NCBI GenBank assembly: GCA_015067525.1
Contig: SVMH01000006.1
Location: forward strand, 1-64,000
DNA: 64,000 nucleotides
Direction: 5' to 3'
From: Oscillospiraceae bacterium
GTDB taxonomy: Bacteria > Bacillota > Clostridia > Oscillospirales > Oscillospiraceae
Within the stretch, counting starts at the first letter, position 1. Every line of letters starts with the position of its first letter. The notes below the pieces were generated by a model. That model worked only from the letters and a program-made list of their open reading frames with translations. It was not told the origin of the DNA and made no database searches. This document shows, in pieces, positions 8,009-15,498 of this stretch. A program made the position numbers and the translations under genes.

Positions 8009-8365
8009 ATGGATTATATCAACGCCTTTCTCTGCGGCGGCTTGTTGTGCGCCGTGGGACAGATCATCATTGACAAGACCAAGCTGACCCCCGCCCGCAT
8101 TCTGGTGGGCTATGTGGTCTCCGGCGTCTTCCTGCAGGCCATCGGGGTCTATCAGTATCTGGTGGACTGGGGCGGCGCCGGCGCCACCGTACCGCTGACC
8201 GGTTTTGGCTACACGCTGGCAAAAGGCGTGCAAAAGGCCGTGGCGGAAAAGGGACTTCTCGGCGCCCTGACCGGCGGACTCACCGCCACCGCCGGCGGCA
8301 TCACCGCCGCTATGCTCTTTGCACTCATCGCGGCGCTGATCTTCAAGCCCGGGGACAAGCGATAA
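8009..8365 (+). CDS. spoVAE: Stage V sporulation protein AE (SpoVAEb type)
   Basis: A 118-residue membrane protein with the characteristic N-terminus (MDYINAFLCGGLLCAVGQ), the KLTPARILVGYVVSGV segment, and a glycine-rich central loop. It has three to four hydrophobic segments. It belongs to the spore inner-membrane SpoVA dipicolinate channel. The ATG follows the spoVAD stop with no gap and uses AAGGAAGG inside the spoVAD end as ribosome site. A strong terminator follows within 6 bp, so the transcript carries only spoVAD and spoVAE. Confidence 0.93.
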   Translation: MDYINAFLCGGLLCAVGQIIIDKTKLTPARILVGYVVSGVFLQAIGVYQYLVDWGGAGATVPLTGFGYTLAKGVQKAVAEKGLLGALTGGLTATAGGITAAMLFALIAALIFKPGDKR

Positions 8366-8370
8366 AAAAA

Positions 8371-8395
8371 CAGAGCGGGAACCCGCTCTGTTTTT
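8371..8395 (+). terminator. Terminator after spoVAE
   Basis: A 9-bp perfect stem CAGAGCGGG / CCCGCTCTG with an AA loop centre, followed by TTTTT. It lies just 5 bp before the csoR -35 element. Confidence 0.92.
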
Positions 8396-8399
8396 ATCA

Positions 8400-8428
8400 T
8401 TGACAAATACCCCCAAGGGGTATATAAT
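8400..8428 (+). promoter_or_regulatory. csoR-copA promoter with CsoR operator in the spacer
   Basis: TTGACA (8400-8405), 17 bp, TATAAT (8423-8428), a consensus sigma-A promoter. The spacer holds the 17-bp inverted repeat ATACCCCCAAGGGGTAT (8407-8423), which matches the known CsoR operator type. Bound CsoR would block RNA polymerase; Cu(I) would release it. Confidence 0.92.
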
Positions 8429-8441
8429 GTCCCCAGGAAAT

Positions 8442-8458
8442 ATACCCCCAGGAGGTAT
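8442..8458 (+). promoter_or_regulatory. Second CsoR-like operator overlapping the csoR ribosome site
   Basis: ATACCCCCAGGAGGTAT repeats the operator at 8407-8423 with two changes that create GGAGG (8451-8455). That GGAGG is the Shine-Dalgarno of csoR, 7 bases before its ATG. The same bases would thus serve as a repressor half-site and a ribosome site. Confidence 0.7.
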
Positions 8459-8462
8459 TACT

Positions 8463-8762
8463 ATGGAACAGTGCTGCCACTGCCAGAAAACGAAAGAACG
8501 CACGGAAGAAGAGCGCCGCGCCCTCATCAACCGCCTCAGCCGCATCGAAGGACAGGTGCGCGGACTCAAGGACATGCTGCAGCGCGACGCCTACTGCCCC
8601 GATATTCTGGTGCAGGTGTCCGCCGTCACCTCAGCCCTCAACAGCTTCAGCAAGGAGCTTCTCAGCAGCCACATCCGCACCTGCGTGGCCGACGGCGTCC
8701 GCCATGGCGACGAGGACGTGATCGACGAGCTGGTGTGCGTGCTGCAGAAAATGATGAAATAA
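8463..8762 (+). CDS. csoR: CsoR-family copper-sensing transcriptional repressor
   Basis: A 99-residue all-helical repressor. The family motif [17 protein letters not shown] lies near residue 25. The Cu(I) ligand set is visible: Cys in DAYCPDIL (about residue 45), His in LLSSHIRTC and the Cys that follows it (about residues 70-74). This fits the C-H-C pattern of copper sensors rather than the formaldehyde or nickel branch. The N-terminus has an extra CCHC, which may also bind metal. It precedes copA by 11 bp and is controlled by the two CsoR-type palindromes at 8407-8458, implying autoregulation. Confidence 0.93.
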   Translation: MEQCCHCQKTKERTEEERRALINRLSRIEGQVRGLKDMLQRDAYCPDILVQVSAVTSALNSFSKELLSSHIRTCVADGVRHGDEDVIDELVCVLQKMMK

Positions 8763-8773
8763 GGAGGCCGCCT

Positions 8774-11290
8774 ATGAAACAAACCTTTCAGGTAACCGGC
8801 ATGACCTGCTCGGCCTGCTCGGCCCATGTGGAAAAAGCTGTGGGCAAGGTAGCGGGCGTGGAGAGCTGCCCCGTCAATCTGATGCTGGGCAGCATGGTGG
8901 TGACCTATGATGAGAACACCGCCAACGCAGACCAGATCATCGCCGCCGTGGTGGGCGCCGGTTACGGCGCCCAGCGGGCAGAAGAAACGGGCCGCGGCAA
9001 GGTAAATGCCGCCCACGACGAAGCGCTCGCCAAAATGCACCGCCGTCTGGTGTGGTCCATCGTATGCCTTGTCCCCCTCTTCTACCTCGCCATGGGCCAC
9101 ATGATGGGCCTGCCGGTGCCCCATTGGTTCTTCGCCTCGGAAACCGGCCTGTGGGCCTATGCGCTCATCCAAATCGCGCTGCTGATCCCCATCGTCATCC
9201 TCAACCGCGCCTACTTCACCGTGGGCTTCTCCCGCCTTTTCAAGGGTGCGCCCAACATGGACACGCTGGTGGCGCTGGGCGCGGCGGCCGGCATCGTATA
9301 CAGTCTCATTACCCTCATCGCCGGCGTGGCCGACTACCACATGCCGGAGTTCTATTTTGAATCCGCCGGCATGATCCTCACGCTGGTGACGGTGGGCAAA
9401 TTCATGGAGGAGCGCTCCAAGGGTAAGACCACCGGCGCCATCTCCGCCCTGCTGGCGCTGGCGCCCGACAGCGCCGTGGTGCGCCGCGACGACAAGGAAG
9501 TCACCGTGGGCGTGGAAGAGATCGCCGTGGGCGACACGGTCATCGTCCGCCAGGGCGGTAAGATCCCGGTGGACGGCACCGTCACCGCCGGACACGGCGC
9601 GGTGGATGAATCCGCCCTCACCGGCGAAAGTCTGCCGGTGGAGAAAACGGTGGGCGACACCGTAGCCTCCGCCACCATCTGCCGCTCGGGTTATCTGGAG
9701 CTGGAAGCTAAGCGCGTGGGCAGTGACACCACCCTGGCCCAAATCGTCCGTTTGATGGAAGAGGCCGCCTCCTCCAAGGCACCCATCTCCCGCCTTGCCG
9801 ACAAGATCAGCGGTATTTTCGTGCCCACCGTCATCACCATCGCCGTGGTGTCGGCGCTGCTGTGGTACTTTGTGGGCCATATGTCCCTCCACTTCTGCCT
9901 GTCCATCGGCATCGCCGTGCTGGTGATCTCCTGTCCCTGCGCGCTGGGTCTGGCTACTCCTGTGGCCATCATGGTAGGCACCGGTAAGGCCGCCGAATAC
10001 GGCATTCTCATCAAGTCCGCCGAAGCGCTGGAAACGCTGCACAAGGTAGACACGGTGGTGCTGGACAAGACCGGTACCGTCACCGAGGGCCGTCCCCGCC
10101 TGACCGATCTGCTGTGTCTAGGCGACACCACGGAGGAAGAACTCCTGTGCCTGGCCGCCTCGGTGGAAAAGCTGTCCGAGCATCCCCTGGCCCACGCCAT
10201 CACGCAGGCCGCCGAAGCGCGCAATATCCCCCTGTGCCCCGTCACCGATTTTACCGCCATCCCCGGCGGCGGTGTGGAAGCCACGTTGGACGGCAAGACC
10301 ATCCACGCCGGCAACGCACGCTTGATGGAGCGCTGCGGCATCGACGTAGCTTCCCTTGCCGGTCACGCCGCCGCGCTGGCGGAGAACGGCAAAACGCCCC
10401 TCTTCTTCGCAGACGGTGAGGAGCTGCTGGGCGTCATCGCCGTGGCCGACACCGTCAAGCCCGACAGCGCCAATGCCATCGCGCAGTTGAAGGCCATGGG
10501 TAAGCGGATGGTGCTCCTGACCGGTGACAATCAGCGCACCGCCGATGCCATCGCCGCCGAGCTGGGCATCGATCAGGTCATCGCCCAGGTGCTGCCCGCC
10601 GACAAGGCCGAAAAGGTAGCGGCGCTGCGCCACGAAGGCCGCACCGTGGCCATGGTGGGCGACGGCATCAACGATGCGCCCGCCCTCGCCACCGCCGATG
10701 TGGGCATCGCCATCGGCGCCGGCACGGACGTGGCTATTGAGTCGGCCGACGTGGTACTGATGAAGAGCACGCTGCAGGATCTCTCCGCCGCCATCGCTCT
10801 CTCCGCCGCCGTAATCCGCAATATCCGCCAGAATCTCTTCTGGGCCTTTTTCTATAATTCCATCGGTATCCCCGTGGCCGCCGGTATTCTCTACCCCGCC
10901 TTTCAGATCACGCTCAACCCCATGATCGCCGCCGCGGCCATGAGCCTGAGCAGCGTGTGCGTTGTGTCCAACGCATTGCGCCTGCGCCGCTGGAAGCATG
11001 TGGGCCGCACCGAGGTACCCGCCGCCCCCGTTGCCGAAATCACCGAGATCCAAGAAGTAATCGAAACCAAGGAGGAAACCGCTATGACAAAAACCATGAA
11101 AATCGAAGGCATGATGTGCACCCACTGCTCCGGCCGCGTGGAGAAGGTCCTCAACGCCCTGGAAGGCGTCACCGCCACGGTGGACCTGCAGGCCGGCACC
11201 GCCGCCGTCACCTGTGAGGCAACCGTCACCGACGAGCTGCTGCGCAAGACGGTGGAAGACGCCGGTTACGATGTGGTAAGCATCGACTGA
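8774..11290 (+). CDS. copA: Cu(I)-exporting P1B-type ATPase with a C-terminal CopZ-like domain
   Basis: An 838-residue membrane ATPase that pumps Cu(I) out of the cytoplasm. Order: N-terminal heavy-metal-associated (HMA) domain with GMTCSAC (Cys 12 and 15), eight predicted TM helices, actuator TGES, transport-site CPC (residues 387-389), phosphorylation motif DKTGT (Asp431), SEHPLAHAI, and [10 protein letters not shown]. After the last TM helices comes a linker with an [14 protein letters not shown] stretch. A second complete HMA domain follows (residues 771-838, GMMCTHC). Normal CopA carries HMA domains only at the N-terminus. The C-terminal copy has the size of free CopZ and its own ATG and ribosome site. 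The start at 8774 has AAGGAGG upstream. Confidence 0.95.
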   Translation: MKQTFQVTGMTCSACSAHVEKAVGKVAGVESCPVNLMLGSMVVTYDENTANADQIIAAVVGAGYGAQRAEETGRGKVNAAHDEALAKMHRRLVWSIVCLVPLFYLAMGHMMGLPVPHWFFASETGLWAYALIQIALLIPIVILNRAYFTVGFSRLFKGAPNMDTLVALGAAAGIVYSLITLIAGVADYHMPEFYFESAGMILTLVTVGKFMEERSKGKTTGAISALLALAPDSAVVRRDDKEVTVGVEEIAVGDTVIVRQGGKIPVDGTVTAGHGAVDESALTGESLPVEKTVGDTVASATICRSGYLELEAKRVGSDTTLAQIVRLMEEAASSKAPISRLADKISGIFVPTVITIAVVSALLWYFVGHMSLHFCLSIGIAVLVISCPCALGLATPVAIMVGTGKAAEYGILIKSAEALETLHKVDTVVLDKTGTVTEGRPRLTDLLCLGDTTEEELLCLAASVEKLSEHPLAHAITQAAEARNIPLCPVTDFTAIPGGGVEATLDGKTIHAGNARLMERCGIDVASLAGHAAALAENGKTPLFFADGEELLGVIAVADTVKPDSANAIAQLKAMGKRMVLLTGDNQRTADAIAAELGIDQVIAQVLPADKAEKVAALRHEGRTVAMVGDGINDAPALATADVGIAIGAGTDVAIESADVVLMKSTLQDLSAAIALSAAVIRNIRQNLFWAFFYNSIGIPVAAGILYPAFQITLNPMIAAAAMSLSSVCVVSNALRLRRWKHVGRTEVPAAPVAEITEIQEVIETKEETAMTKTMKIEGMMCTHCSGRVEKVLNALEGVTATVDLQAGTAAVTCEATVTDELLRKTVEDAGYDVVSID
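11084..11290 (+). CDS. copZ: Possible free copper chaperone CopZ made by internal initiation
   Basis: In the copA frame, ATG at 11084 is preceded by AAGGAGG (11069-11075) with an 8-base spacer, the strongest type of ribosome site. Starting there gives 68 residues ([17 protein letters not shown]...), exactly the length and fold of stand-alone CopZ with its MxCxxC copper site (Cys 12 and 15). There is no stop between the ATPase and this domain, so it is also the end of CopA. Either the two genes fused and kept the old start, or the domain is deliberately made in two forms. Existence of the free product is inferred. Confidence 0.5.
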   Translation: MTKTMKIEGMMCTHCSGRVEKVLNALEGVTATVDLQAGTAAVTCEATVTDELLRKTVEDAGYDVVSID

Positions 11291-11295
11291 GACCT

Positions 11296-11336
11296 AAAAA
11301 GCAAGCCCATTCCCGTCGGAATGGGCTTGCTTTTTT
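11296..11336 (+). terminator. Terminator after copA
   Basis: A perfect stem of at least 15 bp, AAAGCAAGCCCATTCC / GGAATGGGCTTGCTTT, with a CGTC loop and T-run. Its 3' arm also contains the TTGCTT that fits as -35 for pnuC. Confidence 0.93.
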
Positions 11337-11355
11337 GTTCGATTTGTCGTATCAT
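11327..11355 (+). promoter_or_regulatory. Candidate pnuC promoter
   Basis: TTGCTT (11327-11332, inside the copA terminator arm), 17 bp, TATCAT (11350-11355). It would start a transcript near 11362 with a leader of about 105 bases before pnuC. Confidence 0.5.
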
Positions 11356-11361
11356 CATTCC

Positions 11362-11456
11362 ACAACCCCATATCTGCCACCGGGCAGGAATGCATGCGGC
11401 ATTCGTTTACGCGTCGTTAGGTCTTTGAAGATGCGTATACGGATGCTTCTTTTTTT
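11362..11456 (+). promoter_or_regulatory. pnuC leader with terminator/antiterminator design (candidate riboswitch)
   Basis: The leader holds hairpin CTGCC/GGCAG (11374-11387) and hairpin GAATGC/GCATTC (11388-11404). It ends in a terminator-like hairpin GAAGATGCGTA / TACGGATGCTTC (11427-11449, one bulge and one mismatch) followed by seven T (11450-11456). The pnuC ribosome site CGGAGG comes right after. The segment TACGCGTC (11408-11415) can pair over 8 bp (one G-U) with GATGCGTA (11430-11437), the 5' arm of that terminator. The two structures exclude each other, as in transcription-attenuating riboswitches. I do not recognise the aptamer as a known class. Confidence 0.55.
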
Positions 11457-11466
11457 CGGAGGCCCT

Positions 11467-12156
11467 ATGAAAAAGCTTCTCTCCTACTTTTCCAAAACCG
11501 AACAGGTGCTGTGGTGCACCTCGGCGGCGCTGATTGTGCTGTCCTTCCTCCTCTTCGGCCGGAACGATCTTCTCACGCTGTGCGCCTCGCTGATCGGCGT
11601 CACGTCCCTCCTCTTCAACGCCAAGGGCAACCCCGTGGGACAACTGCTGATGGTGATCTTCAGCCTGCTCTACGGCGTCATCTCCTGGCAGCGCGCCTAT
11701 TACGGCGAGATGTTCACCTATCTGGGCATGACCATGCCCATGGCCCTCTTCGCCCTGATCTCGTGGCTGCGCAATCCCTTCCGCGGCAACCGCTCCGAGG
11801 TGACGGTCAACCGTCTGGCGCGGTGGGAATGGCTGGTGCTTCCGGTGCTCACCGCCGCCGTCACCGCCGTGTTCTATTTCATTCTGGCCTATTTTCACAC
11901 GGCCTACCTGCCTTTGAGCACCTTTTCCGTCACCACCAGCTTTCTGGCGGTGTATCTCACCTTCCGCCGCAGCCCGTGGTTCGCGCTGGCCTACGCCGCC
12001 AACGACGTGGTGCTCATCGCGCTGTGGGCGCTGGCCGCCGCGCAGCAGCGCTCGTTTTTGTGCGTGGTGGTGTGCTTTGCCGCCTTTCTGGCCGGCGACC
12101 TGTACGGCTTCATCAGCTGGCGGCGCATGGCCCGCCGGCAGGCCGAGCTCCGATAA
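11467..12156 (+). CDS. pnuC: PnuC-family vitamin/nucleoside transporter
   Basis: A 229-residue protein with seven to eight hydrophobic segments, the SWEET-like fold of PnuC. Conserved features are SLIGVTSLLFNAKGNPVGQ (about residues 42-60), YGVISWQRAYYGE (near 76) and a C-terminal AGDLYGFISWRRM. PnuC takes up nicotinamide riboside; close relatives PnuT and PnuX take up thiamine and riboflavin by facilitated diffusion, so the substrate is not certain. It has no salvage kinase next to it. The ATG at 11467 is preceded by CGGAGGCCCT, directly after a terminator-like hairpin in the leader, which suggests control by attenuation. Confidence 0.9.
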   Translation: MKKLLSYFSKTEQVLWCTSAALIVLSFLLFGRNDLLTLCASLIGVTSLLFNAKGNPVGQLLMVIFSLLYGVISWQRAYYGEMFTYLGMTMPMALFALISWLRNPFRGNRSEVTVNRLARWEWLVLPVLTAAVTAVFYFILAYFHTAYLPLSTFSVTTSFLAVYLTFRRSPWFALAYAANDVVLIALWALAAAQQRSFLCVVVCFAAFLAGDLYGFISWRRMARRQAELR

Positions 12157-12161
12157 AAACC

Positions 12162-12200
12162 AAAGAAAACCGCTGCGGGCATCCGCTGCGGTTTTCCTTT
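12162..12200 (+). terminator. Terminator after pnuC
   Basis: An A-rich 5' flank, stem AAAACCGCTGCGG / CCGCTGCGGTTTT (one mismatch), GCAT loop, then T-rich sequence. Confidence 0.85.
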
Positions 12201-12266
12201 GTCATACTGTACGGAAACGTTCCTTTTTCCCGGGGGATTTTTTGACAGTATTTCCCTCAACTCTTC

Positions 12267-12295
12267 TTGACATTAGCACGCTAAAGTGTTATCAT
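12267..12295 (+). promoter_or_regulatory. Promoter of the antiporter/flavoferredoxin operon with inverted repeat
   Basis: TTGACA (12267-12272), 17 bp, TATCAT (12290-12295). The spacer contains TTAGCACGCTAA (12273-12284), a 5-bp inverted repeat about a 2-base centre, placed where a repressor would block the polymerase. Confidence 0.75.
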
Positions 12296-12350
12296 GGCAA
12301 ACACAGGGCATTCTGCCCTGTATAGAGAGATCATCAGGGAGGAAAATCAT

Positions 12351-13667
12351 ATGTTAACGATCCTTACCAACCCCACCATCGTGTCTGTTATCGTCATGGT
12401 GGTCCTGTGCCTTTTGAAAGTCAATGTGTTCCTGTCCGTGCTGCTCAGCGCCCTGCTGTGCGCCGTTCTGGGCGGCGCCACGCCGGTAGAAGGTCTGGAA
12501 GTGTTCTACTCCAACATGGGCAACGACAACAAGATGGTACTGTTCCTGCTGCTGCTGGGCGTTCTGGCTGTTACCATGGAGAAAAACGGTGTGGGTGACG
12601 CACTGGCGCCCCGCATCGCCAAGCTGATCGGCAAGAAGATCTGGCTGTTCCCCATTGCCCTGACGGTGCTTGCCATCATTGCCGAGACCTTCGTGCTGGT
12701 GGGCGTGTCCTTCCTGCTGGTGGTCATTCCTCCCCTGCTGAAGCTCCTGACCGACTATAAGGTAGACCGTCGTCTGCTGGTGGTCACCACCTGCTGCGGT
12801 CTGCAGATCGGTTACTGCTGCTGCCCCGTGGGTTACGGTCTTGCCTTCATGGGCATCGTGCAGAATGCTCTGGCCGAGAACGGTCTGAACGTCACCATCG
12901 ACCAGATCTGGAAAGCCAACATCGTCATCGCCATCGCGCTGCTGATCTCCATCGTTTCGGCTATGTTCGTCTACAAGTCCCGCGATTATCAGAGCACCGA
13001 GCAGCTGGCTGAGGCCGAAAAGGCCGCCGCCACTACCGAGCTGCCCCCCATCACTTTCGCCCACATCGCCTGTCTGCTGGCCGGCATCGCCGTGGTGATC
13101 GTGCAGGTCACCACCGGCTCCATGCCTCTGGCTGCTCTGGTCATGGTCGCTATTCTGGTACTCACCGGCGCCATCAAGTTCAAGGAGTTTGACGACACCC
13201 TGATGAAAGGTATGATGTCCAGCGTGTATGTCTGCCTGGTGCTGATGGCCTCCGTGGCCTATGCCGCCACCAGCAAGGCTTTCGGCCAGTTGGATTCTCT
13301 GGTTGCTGCCAGCGCCGACGTGGTGGGCGGCAGCAAGCTCTTCGGTGCCTTCTTTATGCTGATGCTGGGTCTGTTCATCACCATGGGCATCGGTTCCGCT
13401 TTCAGCACTGTGCCCATCGTCAGCGCCGTTCTGGTACCCCTGGGCCTGCAGCTGGGTATGTCCCCTGCCGCCATCATCATGCTGGTGGCCGCCTCCGGCG
13501 CACTGGGCGACTCCGGCTCCCCCTCCTCCAACCAGACGCTGGTGCCCACCAGTGCCTTCAACATCGACGGCCAGCACGATCACATCAAGGACTCCTGCAT
13601 TCCCTCCTTTATCTTCGTCAATATCCCCATCATCCTTGTGTGCACCGTCGCCGCCATGTTCCTGTAA
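12351..13667 (+). CDS. Na+/H+-antiporter-like (ion transporter superfamily) membrane protein
   Basis: A 438-residue protein with about 12 hydrophobic segments, belonging to the NhaC/CitM-like ion transporter superfamily. The re-entrant signature GDSGSPSSNQTLVPTSAFNIDGQ lies near residue 385 and resembles YuiF/histidine-type members. A cysteine-rich stretch TTCCGLQIGYCCCPVGYG occurs near residue 145. Substrate unknown; relatives carry Na+, citrate, or amino acids. The ATG at 12351 has GGGAGG at proper spacing; an upstream in-frame ATG at 12294 overlaps the -10 element. It leads an operon with two flavin-ferredoxin fusion proteins, which hints at uptake of a compound reduced by them. Confidence 0.83.
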   Translation: MLTILTNPTIVSVIVMVVLCLLKVNVFLSVLLSALLCAVLGGATPVEGLEVFYSNMGNDNKMVLFLLLLGVLAVTMEKNGVGDALAPRIAKLIGKKIWLFPIALTVLAIIAETFVLVGVSFLLVVIPPLLKLLTDYKVDRRLLVVTTCCGLQIGYCCCPVGYGLAFMGIVQNALAENGLNVTIDQIWKANIVIAIALLISIVSAMFVYKSRDYQSTEQLAEAEKAAATTELPPITFAHIACLLAGIAVVIVQVTTGSMPLAALVMVAILVLTGAIKFKEFDDTLMKGMMSSVYVCLVLMASVAYAATSKAFGQLDSLVAASADVVGGSKLFGAFFMLMLGLFITMGIGSAFSTVPIVSAVLVPLGLQLGMSPAAIIMLVAASGALGDSGSPSSNQTLVPTSAFNIDGQHDHIKDSCIPSFIFVNIPIILVCTVAAMFL

Positions 13668-13682
13668 GAGAGGCAGCACACT

Positions 13683-14378
13683 ATGGCTAAGCAATATGAC
13701 GGCCCGGCTCTGGGCCTGACACGTGCCAACACGGAAGATGAGATCCGTCAGCGTGTCTTTGAAGCTATCCACGATACCGGCTACATGATCTTCTGCACCA
13801 TCGGCCTCGACGGCGTGACCCCTACCAACCGCGGTCTGGAGGTCCACTATCTGGACGACACCGGCGATCTCTTCATCGGCCTGTGTCCCGGCAAGCCTGT
13901 GTACCGCGAACTGAAGAAAAACCCCCGCATCAGCGGCGGTCTGGTCGTGAAGGTCAAATCCGACAGCCGCCTGACCTACGGCATCCGGCTCAACGCCATT
14001 GCCGAGGAGGTCTTCGACGAGAAGATCATGGCTCGCTACTGGGAGCTCAACCGCGGCACTGCCGCCCTCTATCGCCGCGCGCTGGATAACTTCACCATCT
14101 TCCGCCTGACCCAGGGCGAGGGCGAGATCATGGACGTGTACGAAAACGACGCCCTGCTGCGCTTCCGCTTCGGCTTCGGCGGCACCAAGCCCCGCCCCTG
14201 GCACTATGAAGTGGGCGAAAACTGCATCGGCTGCGGCGTCTGCGCCGAAAAGTGCATGACGCAGGTCATCACCGTGCAGGACGGTAAAGCCGTCATCGAC
14301 CACCCCGCCTGTCTCGAGTGCGGCGTGTGCCTGAAGGTATGCCCCGCAGGCGCAATTATCAAAAACGACTGGGAATGA
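13683..14378 (+). CDS. Flavin-binding split-barrel protein with C-terminal 2x[4Fe-4S] ferredoxin domain (copy 1)
   Basis: A 231-residue fusion. Residues 1-165 form a pyridoxamine 5'-phosphate-oxidase-like FMN split barrel (MIFCTIGLDGVTPTNRGLEV..., FIGLCPGKPVYRELKKNPRI). A linker RFRFGFGGTKPRPWHY leads to a bacterial ferredoxin domain with CIGCGVCAEKC (about residue 182) and CLECGVCLKVC (about residue 208), enough for two [4Fe-4S] clusters. Such proteins can pass electrons from ferredoxin to FMN and reduce a small substrate; no substrate is known. It lies 15 bp after the transporter and 4 bp before its paralogue. Confidence 0.85.
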   Translation: MAKQYDGPALGLTRANTEDEIRQRVFEAIHDTGYMIFCTIGLDGVTPTNRGLEVHYLDDTGDLFIGLCPGKPVYRELKKNPRISGGLVVKVKSDSRLTYGIRLNAIAEEVFDEKIMARYWELNRGTAALYRRALDNFTIFRLTQGEGEIMDVYENDALLRFRFGFGGTKPRPWHYEVGENCIGCGVCAEKCMTQVITVQDGKAVIDHPACLECGVCLKVCPAGAIIKNDWE

Positions 14379-14382
14379 GACT

Positions 14383-15066
14383 ATGATTTACGACGAAGTG
14401 GCCCTGTGGGGTCTGACCGATCAAAGCAGCGAACAGGAGATCTGGGATCAGATCTTCTCCATCTTCCGCAAGATGGGCGGACGGGCCAGCATTGCCACCG
14501 CGAAGGACGGCAAGCCCCAAACCCGCATCATCTCCCTGCAGCGCATGAGTGACGGCAACATTTACCTCATGACCTCCCGGGGTAAGCCGTTCTATCAGCA
14601 GCTGAAGGAGAATCCGTGGATCGCCGCCGGCTCGCTGCTGGAGGATACGCACCACTCCCTGCGCATCAACGCCCGGGTGGAGGAATGCACCGATCCCGCT
14701 ATTTACGCCGAGTATGCTGCCACCAATCCCGGCACCATGCGCATGTACCGCCACAACACGGACCTGATCGTCCTGTTCCGTCTGGCCGCCGGCCACGGCG
14801 AGATTTTGCACCTCTACCGCGACGACATGGTGCGCCGCCTGCGCTTCGGCTTCGGCGGTGAGACACCCCCGCCCCTGACCTACTACATCACCGATGCGTG
14901 CATCGGCTGCGGCGCGTGCTACGACCACTGCGCCGAGCAGTCCATTGAGCGCACGGAGGACGGCAAATACCGTATCCGTCCCATGGACTGTGACGACTGC
15001 GGCATCTGCTACACCAAATGTCCTCTGGCAGGCGAGGCCATGATCTGCCGCCTGACGGACGAATAA
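14383..15066 (+). CDS. Flavin-binding split-barrel protein with C-terminal 2x[4Fe-4S] ferredoxin domain (copy 2)
   Basis: A 227-residue paralogue of the preceding gene with the same order. The FMN-binding split barrel (IATAKDGKPQTRIISL, YLMTSRGKPFYQQLKENPWI) spans residues 1-165 and the RLRFGFGG linker follows. Ferredoxin motifs are CIGCGACYDHC (about residue 178) and CDDCGICYTKC (about residue 203). Sequence identity to copy 1 is moderate, with the glycine-rich linker best kept, so the duplication is old and the two may form a heteromer or act on different substrates. It closes the operon before a terminator. Confidence 0.85.
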   Translation: MIYDEVALWGLTDQSSEQEIWDQIFSIFRKMGGRASIATAKDGKPQTRIISLQRMSDGNIYLMTSRGKPFYQQLKENPWIAAGSLLEDTHHSLRINARVEECTDPAIYAEYAATNPGTMRMYRHNTDLIVLFRLAAGHGEILHLYRDDMVRRLRFGFGGETPPPLTYYITDACIGCGACYDHCAEQSIERTEDGKYRIRPMDCDDCGICYTKCPLAGEAMICRLTDE

Positions 15067-15072
15067 TCACAT

Positions 15073-15112
15073 AAAAAACCGCCTGACAGCATTGCCGTCC
15101 GGCGGTTTTCTA
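15073..15112 (+). terminator. Terminator after the flavoferredoxin operon
   Basis: Stem AAAAACCGCCTGAC / GTCCGGCGGTTTT (one mismatch) followed by T-rich sequence; also A-rich on the other side, so it may serve the convergent minus-strand unit. Confidence 0.8.
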
Positions 15113-15143
15113 TTTGCACGAAAAGTAAGGTTTTTACGCGCCA

Positions 15144-15467
15144 TCAACGGTGATCGACCCGTTGATAGAATCCGCGGGTTCGCCAGCCTGTGACATAAAG
15201 CCACTCTCGCTCCGTATCGCCCAGCATATAATAGGCCCGGCAGGAAGACTGTCCGGCATCCACAACACCGGCAAACAAAATCGTATTGCCGCCCGAAGCC
15301 CACGGGCAATCACCGCGGACGTAAATGGTTTCACCGTCCTTTTTGATCTCCCTTTCTTCGACCCCCAAAGAGCCGATGGGCACCGTAAGGAGAACCACAA
15401 GCCGCACGAACAAAACCAGTACCACGAGGCACAAAGCCACGATCTTCGCCTCGTTCTTCTTACGCAA
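15144..15467 (-). CDS. Small exported or membrane-anchored protein, unknown
   Basis: A 107-residue protein with one N-terminal hydrophobic segment (about residues 8-30) after a basic stretch. The outer domain carries two Cys (RGDCPWASGG and GQSSCRAYYM) that could form a disulfide. Start codon is TTG at 15467 with GGAGGTG 8 bases upstream; no ATG gives a sensible frame. Last gene of the SLOG operon, 31 bp after the previous one. No recognised family. Confidence 0.6.
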   Translation of the reverse strand: MRKKNEAKIVALCLVVLVLFVRLVVLLTVPIGSLGVEEREIKKDGETIYVRGDCPWASGGNTILFAGVVDAGQSSCRAYYMLGDTEREWLYVTGWRTRGFYQRVDHR

Positions 15468-15498
15468 CAGGTGCTCACCTCCGCCGTCAGTTTTCCAT

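Noticed and set aside
11371-11404. Part of a ZTP, cobalamin or guanidine riboswitch in the pnuC leader
   Set aside because: GCCACCGGGCAGG shows partial likeness to pieces of these classes, but the remaining conserved segments are missing and the leader is too short for cobalamin.
12354-14303. A 649-codon open frame on the minus strand
   Set aside because: It lies antisense to the antiporter and first flavoferredoxin genes, is rich in His, Gly, Asp and Gln typical of the reverse complement of GC-rich code, and has no motif or ribosome site.
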